Positions 28,329-35,937 of a stretch of DNA of 64,000 nt are shown piece by piece. The number at the start of each line of letters is the position of its first letter. Within the stretch, counting starts at the first letter, position 1. The position numbers and the translations under genes are program-made. Origin of the DNA: Pirellulales bacterium (GTDB lineage Bacteria > Planctomycetota > Planctomycetia > Pirellulales > Lacipirellulaceae); the NCBI GenBank assembly GCA_022841705.1, contig JALHQZ010000002.1, positions 620,001-684,000 on the forward strand, written 5' to 3'. Below the pieces are notes generated by a model, which was given only the letters and a program-made list of their open reading frames with translations, was not told the DNA's origin and made no database searches.

Positions 28329-28418
28329 GGTTCGTATCTCCCATTCACGGGTGCGTCGCCGGGCAGTGTGGCGCGCAACTTCGCACGCCGGAAATCCATC
28401 TCCTGCCCGACGGTGCGG

Positions 28419-28448
28419 AGAATAGAAAAAACCGGCCGACCGCGTCAA
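28419..28448 (-). promoter_or_regulatory. Predicted promoter of the 33-residue protein gene
   Basis: Minus strand TTGACG (28448-28443), 18-bp spacer, TATTCT (28424-28419). It would start transcription near 28412, giving a leader of about 85 nt. The rest of the 28329-28668 gap shows no gene. Confidence 0.5.
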
Positions 28449-28668
28449 CGGGAGTTTTCGGGGCCCAGCCTCGGCGAATTTCCATCAGAGCCGGATTGCG
28501 ATGCCCATCACCCCAAAACGCGGGGGGCACTCGCGCAAATTCTGAAGATCGACCGCTGGCCACGCAAAATTCTGTTTTCCCCGCCCCTCATGCGGCTACA
28601 ATGGGCGGAGCGTCCCGCTGGGCGCCCGTGATCTTGACCGCTCTTGCCCCGCAATCTCTCTCCCCGCG

Positions 28669-31600
28669 ATGGCCCGCAACAAGCGCTCTTCGTCCCAAGA
28701 TTCCCGCGCCCGGAAACTGCGCATCGAACCGCTAGAACAGCGCACGATGTTGGCCGGGGATTTTGAACTGCTGAAGGATATCAACGCTCGGCCAGATATT
28801 TCGGGTTCACGCCCAGAGGATTTCGTGCAAGCTGGCGGGATTCAATTTTTTACTGCTAACACGCCCACCTACGGAAATGAACTTTGGCGGACCGACGGGA
28901 CCGCTACCGGCACAGTGCTTGTTAAAGACATTCAAGCTGGTTCAGGGAGCTCAAATCCCAGGTACCTTACCAACTTAGGTGGGACTCTTTATTTCCAGGC
29001 CAAAGATAGCGAAACAGGCTACGAACTTTGGAAGAGCGATGGCACGGCCGCCGGAACAGTTTTAGTCAAAGATATCCGTCCGGGATCAGCAGGCTCCAAC
29101 TTTAGGAATCTCACAGAGGCTGGTGGAGCACTTTACTTCTCTCTGGACAATAGCGTTGACGGAGCAGTGCTGATGAAAAGTGACGGAACGAGCGCGGGCA
29201 CAGTTGTCGTCAAGCAAATCACACCTGGATTGAGCGGTTCTCTAATCAGTTACCTGACAAATTCCGAGGGAACTCTCTACTTTGTCGCGAATGATGGCGT
29301 CCACGGCTCCGAACTTTGGAAGAGTGACGGAACTGCTGCCGGCACCGTTATGGTTAAGGACATTAAACCAGGAACAGGTCGATCTTACGCGAGCTTCTTG
29401 ACGGATGTTGGCGGAACCTTATACTTCCGCGCCGATGATGGGCAAACCGGCCGGGAACTTTGGAAAAGTGATGGGACAAGTGACGGGACCATCCTTGTGA
29501 AGGACATTTATCCGGGTGTTAATCGCAGTTCACAGCCGCTCTACCTGACCAATGTTGGCGGCACGCTCTATTTTTCAGCGTATAACGAGGCAACGGGACG
29601 AGAACTTTGGAAAAGCGACGGGACTGCTGAAGGCACCCAATTGGTTAAGGATATCATTTCCGGAATAAACAGTTCCAATCTTTCCTCCCTCACCAATATC
29701 AACGGGACGCTGTACTTTTCAGCCGCTGCCTCGGGGACATTGTTTGAACTCTGGAGAAGCGACGGAACCAATACCGGAACGGTTTTGGTAAAGGACATCA
29801 ACCCGTTCGGTTCGTCTAACCCACGCGAGCTAACTTCCATCAATGGTTCCGTATATTTTCTGGCCGACAATGGAAGCACAGGCCTCGAACTTTGGTTAAG
29901 TGATGGAACCAATCAGGGAACGCGGCTCGTAAAGGATATTCGGCCAGGACAACCGAACTCGTACGGCAGTTCCTTGACAAACCTGAATGGCCAGCTCATC
30001 CTCTCCGCAAATGATGGCGTTCGTGGAAGAGAATTGTGGATCAGCGATGGAACCGTCGAAGGCACCACAATGGTCAGCGATCTCGTCCGCGCAACCGATA
30101 GTTCCAGTGCTAAGAACTTCGTAATCCTTGAAGGCTCGCTGTACTTCATTGCTAGTGATGGTACTCACGGCGAAGAGCTTTGGAAAAGTGATGGCACAAC
30201 TGAGGGGACCCAAATGGTGGTCGATCTTGTGCCAGGCTCGCAAACTTCGAATCCCAGAATTGTCGTCTTTAACGACCTCCTCTACTTCACCACTCGCAGC
30301 GCTGACGGAAGATATGATCTGTGGAAAAGTGATGGAACTGCTGGCGGTACCGAGCAGGTTAGGAGTTTTTCGGGAAGCCCTGAGATTGGGCTGCTGCCTC
30401 GACCAATCGTCGCAGGCAGTTTGCTCTACTTCCTCGCGAACGATGGAGCGACGGGACTCGAGCTTTGGAAGAGTGATGGAACGACCGATGGTACAACGCT
30501 TGTCAAGGATCTCACTCCCGGCGCTGGGAGTTCGGCGATTGTGTTACTGACGGAATTTCAGGGATCGTTCCTGTTCGCTGCAACCGATCAAGCCAATTCC
30601 TTGCAACTTTGGAAAAGCGATGGGTCCTCGGCGGGAACTCAACTTGTTTCGAACGTTCGGCTTACTACGACACCGAACCCCGCGGCCATCCTGCAAAACG
30701 CGCAGATATCATTCGCAAATGTGGGAGGGACTTTCTATTTTCGCGGTAACGACGGTGTCAGCGGGTACGAGCTTTGGAGAAGTGATGGAACAACAATCGG
30801 AACGACTTTAGTGAAGGACTTGCGGTCCGGTGCCCTCAGTTCGGGTCCCGGTGCTTTAACGAATATCGATGGAACGCTGTTCTTCGCCGCGACAGATGGT
30901 CTCAATGGAGTAGAACTTTGGAAGTCCGATGGCAGTTCCGAAGGGACTCGCTTGGTTGCTGATATCCTGGCCGGAGTGCAGAGTTCAAGTCCATCCAATC
31001 TCTTCGCAGTGGGAAATCTCGTCTATTTCCGTGCTCAAGATGGCGTGCATGGTGAAGAGCTTTGGAAGAGCGATGGGTCGTCCGCTGGAACCGTACTCGT
31101 CTCGGACATCAACCCTGGAGCTGGTAGCTCACAACCCTCCCCCTTGTCATCCTTAAGCGGAACTCTCTACCTCAGTGCGTACGATCCTGTGCATGGCCGG
31201 GAACTGTGGAAGTCTGGTAGTTCTACCGGTGCGACGACTCTCGTCGCCAACTTCGCCGACGGAGCGGGATCAAGCAATCCTAGTCTCTTCGACTTTAACG
31301 GCCGCTTGGTCGCAATCGCTACGACTGACGATTTCGGTAGCGAACCATTCATCGCCCCTCTCCCCGGCGATTACAACCGCGACAACACAGTCACCCAAGC
31401 CGACCACACCTTCTGGGCCGCGAACTTCGGCGCCACCACCGGCCCCGGCCCGCAAGCCGACGGCAACGGCGACGGCCTTGTCGACGCCGCGGATTACAAC
31501 ATCTGGCGCGACAACTACACGCCGCCGCCTGCGAGTGCGGCGGTTGCTTCCGCCGCGGTGAGCGCGGCCCCACTTGTGCCGCCTGCGCCGCTGGCCCCCT

Positions 31601-31836
31601 CCCCTGCTCGTCGCGCCGCGCTCAGCGCTAAATCTTCCGCGGTATCGACTCCGCAATCCGCACGCTTGAGCGAACTGCTGACCGCCCGCGACGCCGCATT
31701 TGCTGAGTTGGGGCGCGAGCCTATCGAGTCGGCACGCGGCGCCAAGCGTTCCAATAGCCGGGGACCTACGCTCCGCGGCGAGCTGGCGCAGCTCAGCTCG
31801 TTCACGCTCACCGAGCCTGAGCACCGCGGAGCGTAG
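28669..31836 (+). CDS. Large ELWKSDGT-repeat protein with dockerin-like C-terminal segment
   Basis: 1055 residues. The N-terminus RKLRIEPLEQRTMLAG is the planctomycete LEPxxMLAG motif found at the front of large exported proteins. Seventeen units of about 50 residues follow, each with ELWKSDGTxxGTxLVKDI (variants ELWRTDGT, DLWKSDGT, ELWKSGSS), preceded by GTLYF and ANDG motifs, which suggests a beta-propeller-like solenoid. Then GDYNRDNTVTQADHTFW and DGNGDGLVDAADYNIWRDNY, a dockerin type I-like calcium-loop pair, and a Pro/Ala/Ser-rich tail. Probably a surface or extracellular structural protein. The last ~28 codons, including the TAG, are formed by a hairpin repeat. Confidence 0.88.
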   Translation: MARNKRSSSQDSRARKLRIEPLEQRTMLAGDFELLKDINARPDISGSRPEDFVQAGGIQFFTANTPTYGNELWRTDGTATGTVLVKDIQAGSGSSNPRYLTNLGGTLYFQAKDSETGYELWKSDGTAAGTVLVKDIRPGSAGSNFRNLTEAGGALYFSLDNSVDGAVLMKSDGTSAGTVVVKQITPGLSGSLISYLTNSEGTLYFVANDGVHGSELWKSDGTAAGTVMVKDIKPGTGRSYASFLTDVGGTLYFRADDGQTGRELWKSDGTSDGTILVKDIYPGVNRSSQPLYLTNVGGTLYFSAYNEATGRELWKSDGTAEGTQLVKDIISGINSSNLSSLTNINGTLYFSAAASGTLFELWRSDGTNTGTVLVKDINPFGSSNPRELTSINGSVYFLADNGSTGLELWLSDGTNQGTRLVKDIRPGQPNSYGSSLTNLNGQLILSANDGVRGRELWISDGTVEGTTMVSDLVRATDSSSAKNFVILEGSLYFIASDGTHGEELWKSDGTTEGTQMVVDLVPGSQTSNPRIVVFNDLLYFTTRSADGRYDLWKSDGTAGGTEQVRSFSGSPEIGLLPRPIVAGSLLYFLANDGATGLELWKSDGTTDGTTLVKDLTPGAGSSAIVLLTEFQGSFLFAATDQANSLQLWKSDGSSAGTQLVSNVRLTTTPNPAAILQNAQISFANVGGTFYFRGNDGVSGYELWRSDGTTIGTTLVKDLRSGALSSGPGALTNIDGTLFFAATDGLNGVELWKSDGSSEGTRLVADILAGVQSSSPSNLFAVGNLVYFRAQDGVHGEELWKSDGSSAGTVLVSDINPGAGSSQPSPLSSLSGTLYLSAYDPVHGRELWKSGSSTGATTLVANFADGAGSSNPSLFDFNGRLVAIATTDDFGSEPFIAPLPGDYNRDNTVTQADHTFWAANFGATTGPGPQADGNGDGLVDAADYNIWRDNYTPPPASAAVASAAVSAAPLVPPAPLAPSPARRAALSAKSSAVSTPQSARLSELLTARDAAFAELGREPIESARGAKRSNSRGPTLRGELAQLSSFTLTEPEHRGA

Positions 31837-31850
31837 CTCCCCGGCTATTG
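31752..31850. repeat. AATAGCCGG-family hairpin overlapping the ELWKSDGT gene's 3' end
   Basis: Arms 31752-31778 and 31824-31850 (27 nt, two mismatches). The stop codon TAG of the gene (31834-31836) lies in the right arm, so the repeat supplies the final codons. A related copy is at 43002-43110. Confidence 0.8.
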
Positions 31851-31946
31851 TCCGCGGCCCGCCCGTCAACTCCAAAACGTAGCCACCCCCACCGCGCGGC
31901 TACAAATTCGCACTGTCAATCCCTTTTTCTGGGGGCCCATCACGAA

Positions 31947-31962
31947 TGTTTCACGTGAAACA
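31947..31962. promoter_or_regulatory. parS-like site 1
   Basis: TGTTTCACGTGAAACA, a perfect 16-bp palindrome matching the ParB/Spo0J binding consensus TGTTnCACGTGAAACA at every position. It lies in the intergenic gap between the ELWKSDGT gene and the PP2C gene. Confidence 0.85.
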
Positions 31963-31990
31963 ATTCACGGCGGGAAGCGATCGCCAAAAT

Positions 31991-32006
31991 TGTTCCACGT
32001 GGAACA
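31991..32006. promoter_or_regulatory. parS-like site 2
   Basis: TGTTCCACGTGGAACA, a perfect 16-bp palindrome one base off the common consensus, of the fully symmetric type. Its centre is 44 bp from the centre of site 1, about four helical turns. No parA or parB is in this window. Confidence 0.8.
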
Positions 32007-32176
32007 TTTTTCCCGCCCACTCAAGCCTGCCTTTCCCCCGCCGCGGTGAGTAGAATAGAGGCAAGCGAACCGCTTGGAGGCTCCGAGCGGTGTTTCGCCG
32101 CACGCGCGGTTGTTGCGGGCTTCCGAAAGAATTCTCGGGGTGCTCGGCAGATTTTTTAGCCACCCCCTTCCTACTT

Positions 32177-33511
32177 ATGTCGAGTCCGTCGGAAACCGCC
32201 CCATGCCCGCCGGCGCCGCTGCCGCCGCTTAGTGTGGCCCCCTTATCAGTGGAGCTGGCCGCGCTGAGTGATTTGGGCATGCGGCGCCTCAACAACCAAG
32301 ATTCCGTCACCGTGGTGCAGGAGGCGGACCTGCGTTGTTCGCGCGGCCATTTTCTGATGGTGGCCGACGGCATGGGCGCCCATGCGGCCGGCGAACTGGC
32401 CAGCAAGATGGCCGTTGATTTCGTGCCGCTCGCTTATCGTAAAGCGCTCGATCTTTCGCCACCCGCCGCCTTGCGTAAAGCGGTCCACGATGCGAACGAC
32501 GCCATCTACGCCAAGGGCCAAAGCAGTCCCGACCTGCATGGAATGGGAACGACTTGCAGTTGTTTGGCGCTCTTGGATCGTTGGGCTTTGGTCGCCCATG
32601 TCGGCGATAGCCGCGTCTATCGGCTGAGGGGTTCGACGTGGGAACAGCTCACGTTCGACCACAGCCTGGTGTGGGAAATGGCCGCGGCGAACCAAACCAC
32701 CGCCGACAAAATCCCGGCGTGCATTCCCAAGAACGTCATCACTCGGTCGCTTGGTCCGCATCCGAAGGTGAACGTTGATCTTGAAGGCCCACACACTATG
32801 GAGCCGGGCGATGTGTTTCTGTTGTGCAGCGACGGCCTCAGCGGCGTGGTGGAAGATGAGCTGATCGGCGCGATTGTGGGCGCCATGCCACCAAACGAAG
32901 CGGCCCAATCGCTGGTCGATTTGGCCAATCTCCGCGGCGGGCCGGATAATATCTCCATCGTCATCGCCCGCGTCGGCGAACCGGCGCCAAGTTCATTGGG
33001 CGAAGCCGCCACCACCGTTGCCCAAGCCGCCACGGCAGTGATTCAGCCGTGGGTCTGGACCGTTGGCGCCGTTTGTTTGGCGGGGCTGATGTGGTTTTCG
33101 AGCAAAGACCTCACGCTCGGCGTCTTTGCCAGTGGTTTGGGTCTGGCGGCCGCCATGTTCATCGGCATGATGCAGCGGCATCGGTGGGATCTGCCGGACG
33201 GACCAACTTCGCTCGGCGGACCGTACGGCAACGGCCCCTACCGCCAGTGGACCTGCGCCGCGGGTGAAGCAGCCACGGCGGCGCTGCTCAAAGTGGTTGA
33301 TGAACTGGGCGCCTTAGAAAGCAGCGCGCTGGATGCCGATTACCTCAGCGGCGTTGATTGGGAACCCTTCCATGCCGAGCGAAAACATGCCGACGCCGCC
33401 CGCGCCAACGGGAACCACGCCGAGTGTTTGGCCGGCTATTCCGCGGCGATCCGCGCTTTGATGGGCCAAGTCCGCAACCGCAGCTCCGCCGCCACGGTGG
33501 TGGCAAGGTAA
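32177..33511 (+). CDS. PP2C-family Ser/Thr protein phosphatase with membrane anchor
   Basis: About 444 residues from ATG 32177 (MSSPSETAPCPP); an in-frame extension to 32090 is Arg/Cys-rich and unlikely. Complete PP2C motif set: SDLGMRRLNNQDS, ADGMGAHAAGE, VGDSRVYRL, CSDGLSG and GGPDNISIVIA, the Asp residues of which bind two metal ions. After residue ~270 come two membrane helices (VWTVGAVCLAGLMWF and GVFASGLGLAAAMFIGMM) and a cytosolic helical tail. It reverses Ser/Thr kinase signalling; no kinase gene is adjacent. A strong terminator follows. Confidence 0.92.
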   Translation: MSSPSETAPCPPAPLPPLSVAPLSVELAALSDLGMRRLNNQDSVTVVQEADLRCSRGHFLMVADGMGAHAAGELASKMAVDFVPLAYRKALDLSPPAALRKAVHDANDAIYAKGQSSPDLHGMGTTCSCLALLDRWALVAHVGDSRVYRLRGSTWEQLTFDHSLVWEMAAANQTTADKIPACIPKNVITRSLGPHPKVNVDLEGPHTMEPGDVFLLCSDGLSGVVEDELIGAIVGAMPPNEAAQSLVDLANLRGGPDNISIVIARVGEPAPSSLGEAATTVAQAATAVIQPWVWTVGAVCLAGLMWFSSKDLTLGVFASGLGLAAAMFIGMMQRHRWDLPDGPTSLGGPYGNGPYRQWTCAAGEAATAALLKVVDELGALESSALDADYLSGVDWEPFHAERKHADAARANGNHAECLAGYSAAIRALMGQVRNRSSAATVVAR

Positions 33512-33585
33512 ATTGTAGTAGGCACGGTCCCCGTGCCGTCTGCGTCCGATTAAGGTGACGGCACGGGGAGCGTGCCTACTACAAT
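33512..33585. repeat. GTAGGCACGG-family hairpin, copy 3
   Basis: 29-nt arms (33512-33540 and 33557-33585) with one mismatch, starting 1 bp after the PP2C stop codon. Confidence 0.85.
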
Positions 33586-33600
33586 CAGCCACAAAAACCT

Positions 33601-33647
33601 AGAGCCGCTCGTCGCCAACGGCGACCAGCGGCTCTTTCTCGTTGTTT
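33601..33647 (+). terminator. Intrinsic terminator after the PP2C gene
   Basis: AGAGCCGCT-c-GTCGCC (33601-33616), AAC loop, GGCGAC-c-AGCGGCTCT (33620-33635), then TTCTCGTTGTTT. A 15-bp stem with one internal mismatch and a T-rich tail. Confidence 0.8.
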
Positions 33648-33860
33648 CAGACGGATCGCGCCTTCTTACAAGAGGGTCAGGCGGACCGATTTTTTGCTAG
33701 GACCTTTCGAGGGTCGGTTTAAGTTCCAAAAAGATGCTGTTTTCCAGGCCCCGAATCCGCCCGTGGGCGGAAAGGCAAGCCTAGGTAGTCAGCCGAAGCC
33801 AGCTACTCAGCCAAAGAAGGGATGCGGTTCAACGAGAGCTAGAGCCGCGTCCGGAAGGAA

Positions 33861-34004
33861 CTACATTTTCTTCGCGGTCTTCTTCTTGGCCGTCTTCTTC
33901 TTGGCGGCTTTCTTCTTGGCGCCCTTCTTGGCGACCTTCTTCTTGGCGGTCTTCTTGGCGACCTTCTTCGCTGCCTTCTTGGCAACCTTCTTCTTCTTGG
34001 CCAC
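33861..34004 (-). CDS. 47-residue Lys/Ala-rich histone-H1-like protein
   Basis: GTG 34004 preceded by AAGGAG with a 7-9-nt spacer; sequence MAKKKKVAKKAAKKV...KKM, almost wholly Lys, Ala, Val, Thr and Gly in AKK units, no acidic residue. The composition matches the C-terminal domains of histone H1-like and Hc1/Hc2-type nucleoid proteins. It probably compacts DNA or binds RNA (inference). A promoter candidate with two AT-rich palindromes lies about 250 bp upstream. The complementary-strand frame over this stretch (Phe/Leu-rich) is only a mirror. Confidence 0.7.
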   Translation of the reverse strand: MAKKKKVAKKAAKKVAKKTAKKKVAKKGAKKKAAKKKTAKKKTAKKM

Positions 34005-34256
34005 AGTCAATCTCCTTAAAAAAGTTGTGGCGACGGTCGGCTGGGCGAACACAAAACTCGCACGGCAGCTCCTTCGCCTCCTCAAGCTTGAGCGGCCCGA
34101 CGATGACAAACCGTCGGACCCCTATCAAGTGCGTGGCTGCTTCTCCGAAGCAAGCCTTCAACCACCTTCGCTGGTGCACCACCGAGTGAGCTGAGCACCT
34201 CATGTACTCGTGATTCACTCGGTTCGCGATGCTGGCGTTGAATGCACTTGTGAGTA

Positions 34257-34328
34257 ACTGTACGAAAAATGGCGCAGCGTGCAACATGTTTTCGGAAAAA
34301 TTTTTCCACTTTCGCAAAAAATTTTTGC
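34257..34328 (-). promoter_or_regulatory. Promoter candidate with paired AT-rich palindromes
   Basis: Minus strand TTGCAC (34284-34279), 16-bp spacer, TACAGT (34262-34257). Just upstream of the -35 are GGAAAAATTTTTCC (34294-34307) and GCAAAAAATTTTTGC (34314-34328), centres about 20 bp apart, the spacing of two helical turns. They may be an UP element, a curved-DNA site or tandem operators. They precede the Lys-rich gene; the rest of 34005-34256 shows only a long leader. Confidence 0.4.
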
Positions 34329-34372
34329 AACCACGAGTGTGATTGAGCCTCTCGATCATCATCGCGAGCACG

Positions 34373-35155
34373 TTAGTAGAGCGCGATCGATGGTCCCTTC
34401 ATCACCTTGAAGCACGGTTGAGCGCGCTTCATCGTAAGGCCCAACAGCTTACGTTCCGCAGGAGCGCGGAGCGCCATTCGCATGCGCTCACCACGCGGCA
34501 ATTGCGCGAATCGCTCGGGAATTGCCGAGTGATTTAAGAATTGGCTCCAGATACGATGAAGCAATTGTAGGCGTGGATGAATCGGATCAAACGCATACCA
34601 AGCGGGATCGAACTCGGCGATCACGGCGCTGTGATGCGTTGCGACTTGCACCAAGAGATCATTCAATTGGTGGACTCGCACGCCAAGTTGAGCGAGGCTC
34701 AACCGACATTTTGGAAAGAAAAGATTTTTGAAAAATTTATACCGCCAAGTGCTAAGTTGGGCAAGATTTTGCGCCGGAAGCAGTGTGATGACCAGTTGCG
34801 CGCGATGTCTCGATAAGCGCTCGCAACAATCGTTGACCCACCGCGCGATGGTCTCAACTGGTACTTCATAGAGCAAATCATTGCCGATATCGGTCAGCAG
34901 CGCTTGGGTCGGAAGTGGTTTTGCCGAATCCAAATCGGCCCATAAGCGGCACTGAATAATGCCCGGTAATGTGCGCCCTGGAATGGACGAAGGCCCGCCA
35001 TAAGAACGCCCATGCCCCGCTGCAATCCACACTTCACGTAAGGATGGGTGAACTTCGCGGCCCGCTTCGATCAATTGGGTAAGTCCCCGACGGACGTTGC
35101 TCGCGCCGAGGACGATGAGGCGTTCGATTTCGCTTCCGGCAGTCGTTGCTACCAT
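34373..35155 (-). CDS. SGNH/GDSL-like hydrolase
   Basis: 260 residues. Near the N-terminus LIVLGASNVRRGLTQL has a GxSN block like the GDSL nucleophile (Ser in GASN), followed by AAGHGRSYGG, TDIGNDLLYEVP (the Asn of the SGNH set) and, late, DPAWYAFDPIHPR with the DxxH Asp-His pair. These fit a SGNH-fold esterase or acyltransferase. It starts inside the end of the upstream M50 gene (TCATGGTAG overlap), which indicates translational coupling, so it likely works in the same envelope pathway as lpxB. The substrate is unknown. Confidence 0.65.
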   Translation of the reverse strand: MVATTAGSEIERLIVLGASNVRRGLTQLIEAGREVHPSLREVWIAAGHGRSYGGPSSIPGRTLPGIIQCRLWADLDSAKPLPTQALLTDIGNDLLYEVPVETIARWVNDCCERLSRHRAQLVITLLPAQNLAQLSTWRYKFFKNLFFPKCRLSLAQLGVRVHQLNDLLVQVATHHSAVIAEFDPAWYAFDPIHPRLQLLHRIWSQFLNHSAIPERFAQLPRGERMRMALRAPAERKLLGLTMKRAQPCFKVMKGPSIALY

Positions 35156-35874
35156 GACCCACGAGAATGATTGTAGGCCAGCAGCGTTTGGTAGTTATCC
35201 ATGGCGAGCAGACCGAACAGGGTGGCCCGATAGAGATTATCGTTTATGATGGCCAGCCCCGCGACGCCGGCGGCAACGAGCAGCGAGACCAAGAGTGTTC
35301 CGCGAATCCCCCACTGCGGCGGCAACAGCATCACGCCAAGCTCACGGGCGATTTGTCCGCCATCGAGCGGATAGATGGGAAGCAAATTGAGCAGCCCCCA
35401 CCAGACGTTGATCCACAACATGTAATGCAGGAACACGTTGATAAAGAGCGAATCGAAAGGCTCGAACGTGAAGGTCCCATCGATCCAGCTTGGCTGTTGA
35501 CCGCCAAGATAAAGCAAACCTAGCAGGATGGCCGCCAGGAGGAAACCAGCGACCGGACCCGCAAGACTGATCAGAATCTGCGGCCAAGGCCGATCGTCGG
35601 CGCCATTACCGAAGGCCAGTCCGCCGAAAGAATAAAGCAGGATTGAGGGCCGCCCGCCGTAGTGCCGCTGCAGCACCGTATGCCCCAGTTCATGCGCCAG
35701 GATACTAATGAGCGTCGCCAGAACCCACGCGACGAACTCGCTCGTTAAGCTCGCTCCCGAACCGGCGGCCAGCAATAGCGACACGACCCAGAATCCGGGA
35801 TGAATGCGCACCGGAAACGGACCGACTGAGAAGTGAATGTCGGCGCGGGTTGGGACTTGGTCGCTGAACAGCAT
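35149..35874 (-). CDS. M50-family membrane metalloprotease (site-2-protease-like)
   Basis: 241 residues from ATG 35874 (MLFSDQVPTRADIHFSVG), where the fold begins. ILAHELGHTVLQRHYGG is the HExxH zinc site and LLPIYPLDGGQI is the second conserved NPDG-like motif of rhomboid-unrelated S2P enzymes. About six membrane helices. It cleaves substrates within the membrane; some members process anti-sigma factors. It lies 63 bp after lpxB and overlaps the SGNH gene, forming an lpxB-M50-SGNH operon. Confidence 0.88.
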   Translation of the reverse strand: MLFSDQVPTRADIHFSVGPFPVRIHPGFWVVSLLLAAGSGASLTSEFVAWVLATLISILAHELGHTVLQRHYGGRPSILLYSFGGLAFGNGADDRPWPQILISLAGPVAGFLLAAILLGLLYLGGQQPSWIDGTFTFEPFDSLFINVFLHYMLWINVWWGLLNLLPIYPLDGGQIARELGVMLLPPQWGIRGTLLVSLLVAAGVAGLAIINDNLYRATLFGLLAMDNYQTLLAYNHSRGSW

Positions 35875-35937
35875 CGGGTGCGGAGACGGTGATTGGTGGC
35901 GCCCTTTTGCCGCGGGGCCAGCCAAGAATCAGATCGA

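Noticed and set aside
28900..31250. Periodic GAACTTTGGAAGAGTGATGG-like repeats, which could suggest a CRISPR or tandem DNA repeat
   Set aside because: Units are coding ELWKSDGT motifs about 150 bp apart in one open frame with varied spacers that encode protein; no cas genes.
33694..34194. Plus-strand frame rich in FFLAVFFLA units
   Set aside because: It is the exact antisense of the Lys-rich mini-gene (AAG codons read as CTT); the SD and start support the minus strand.
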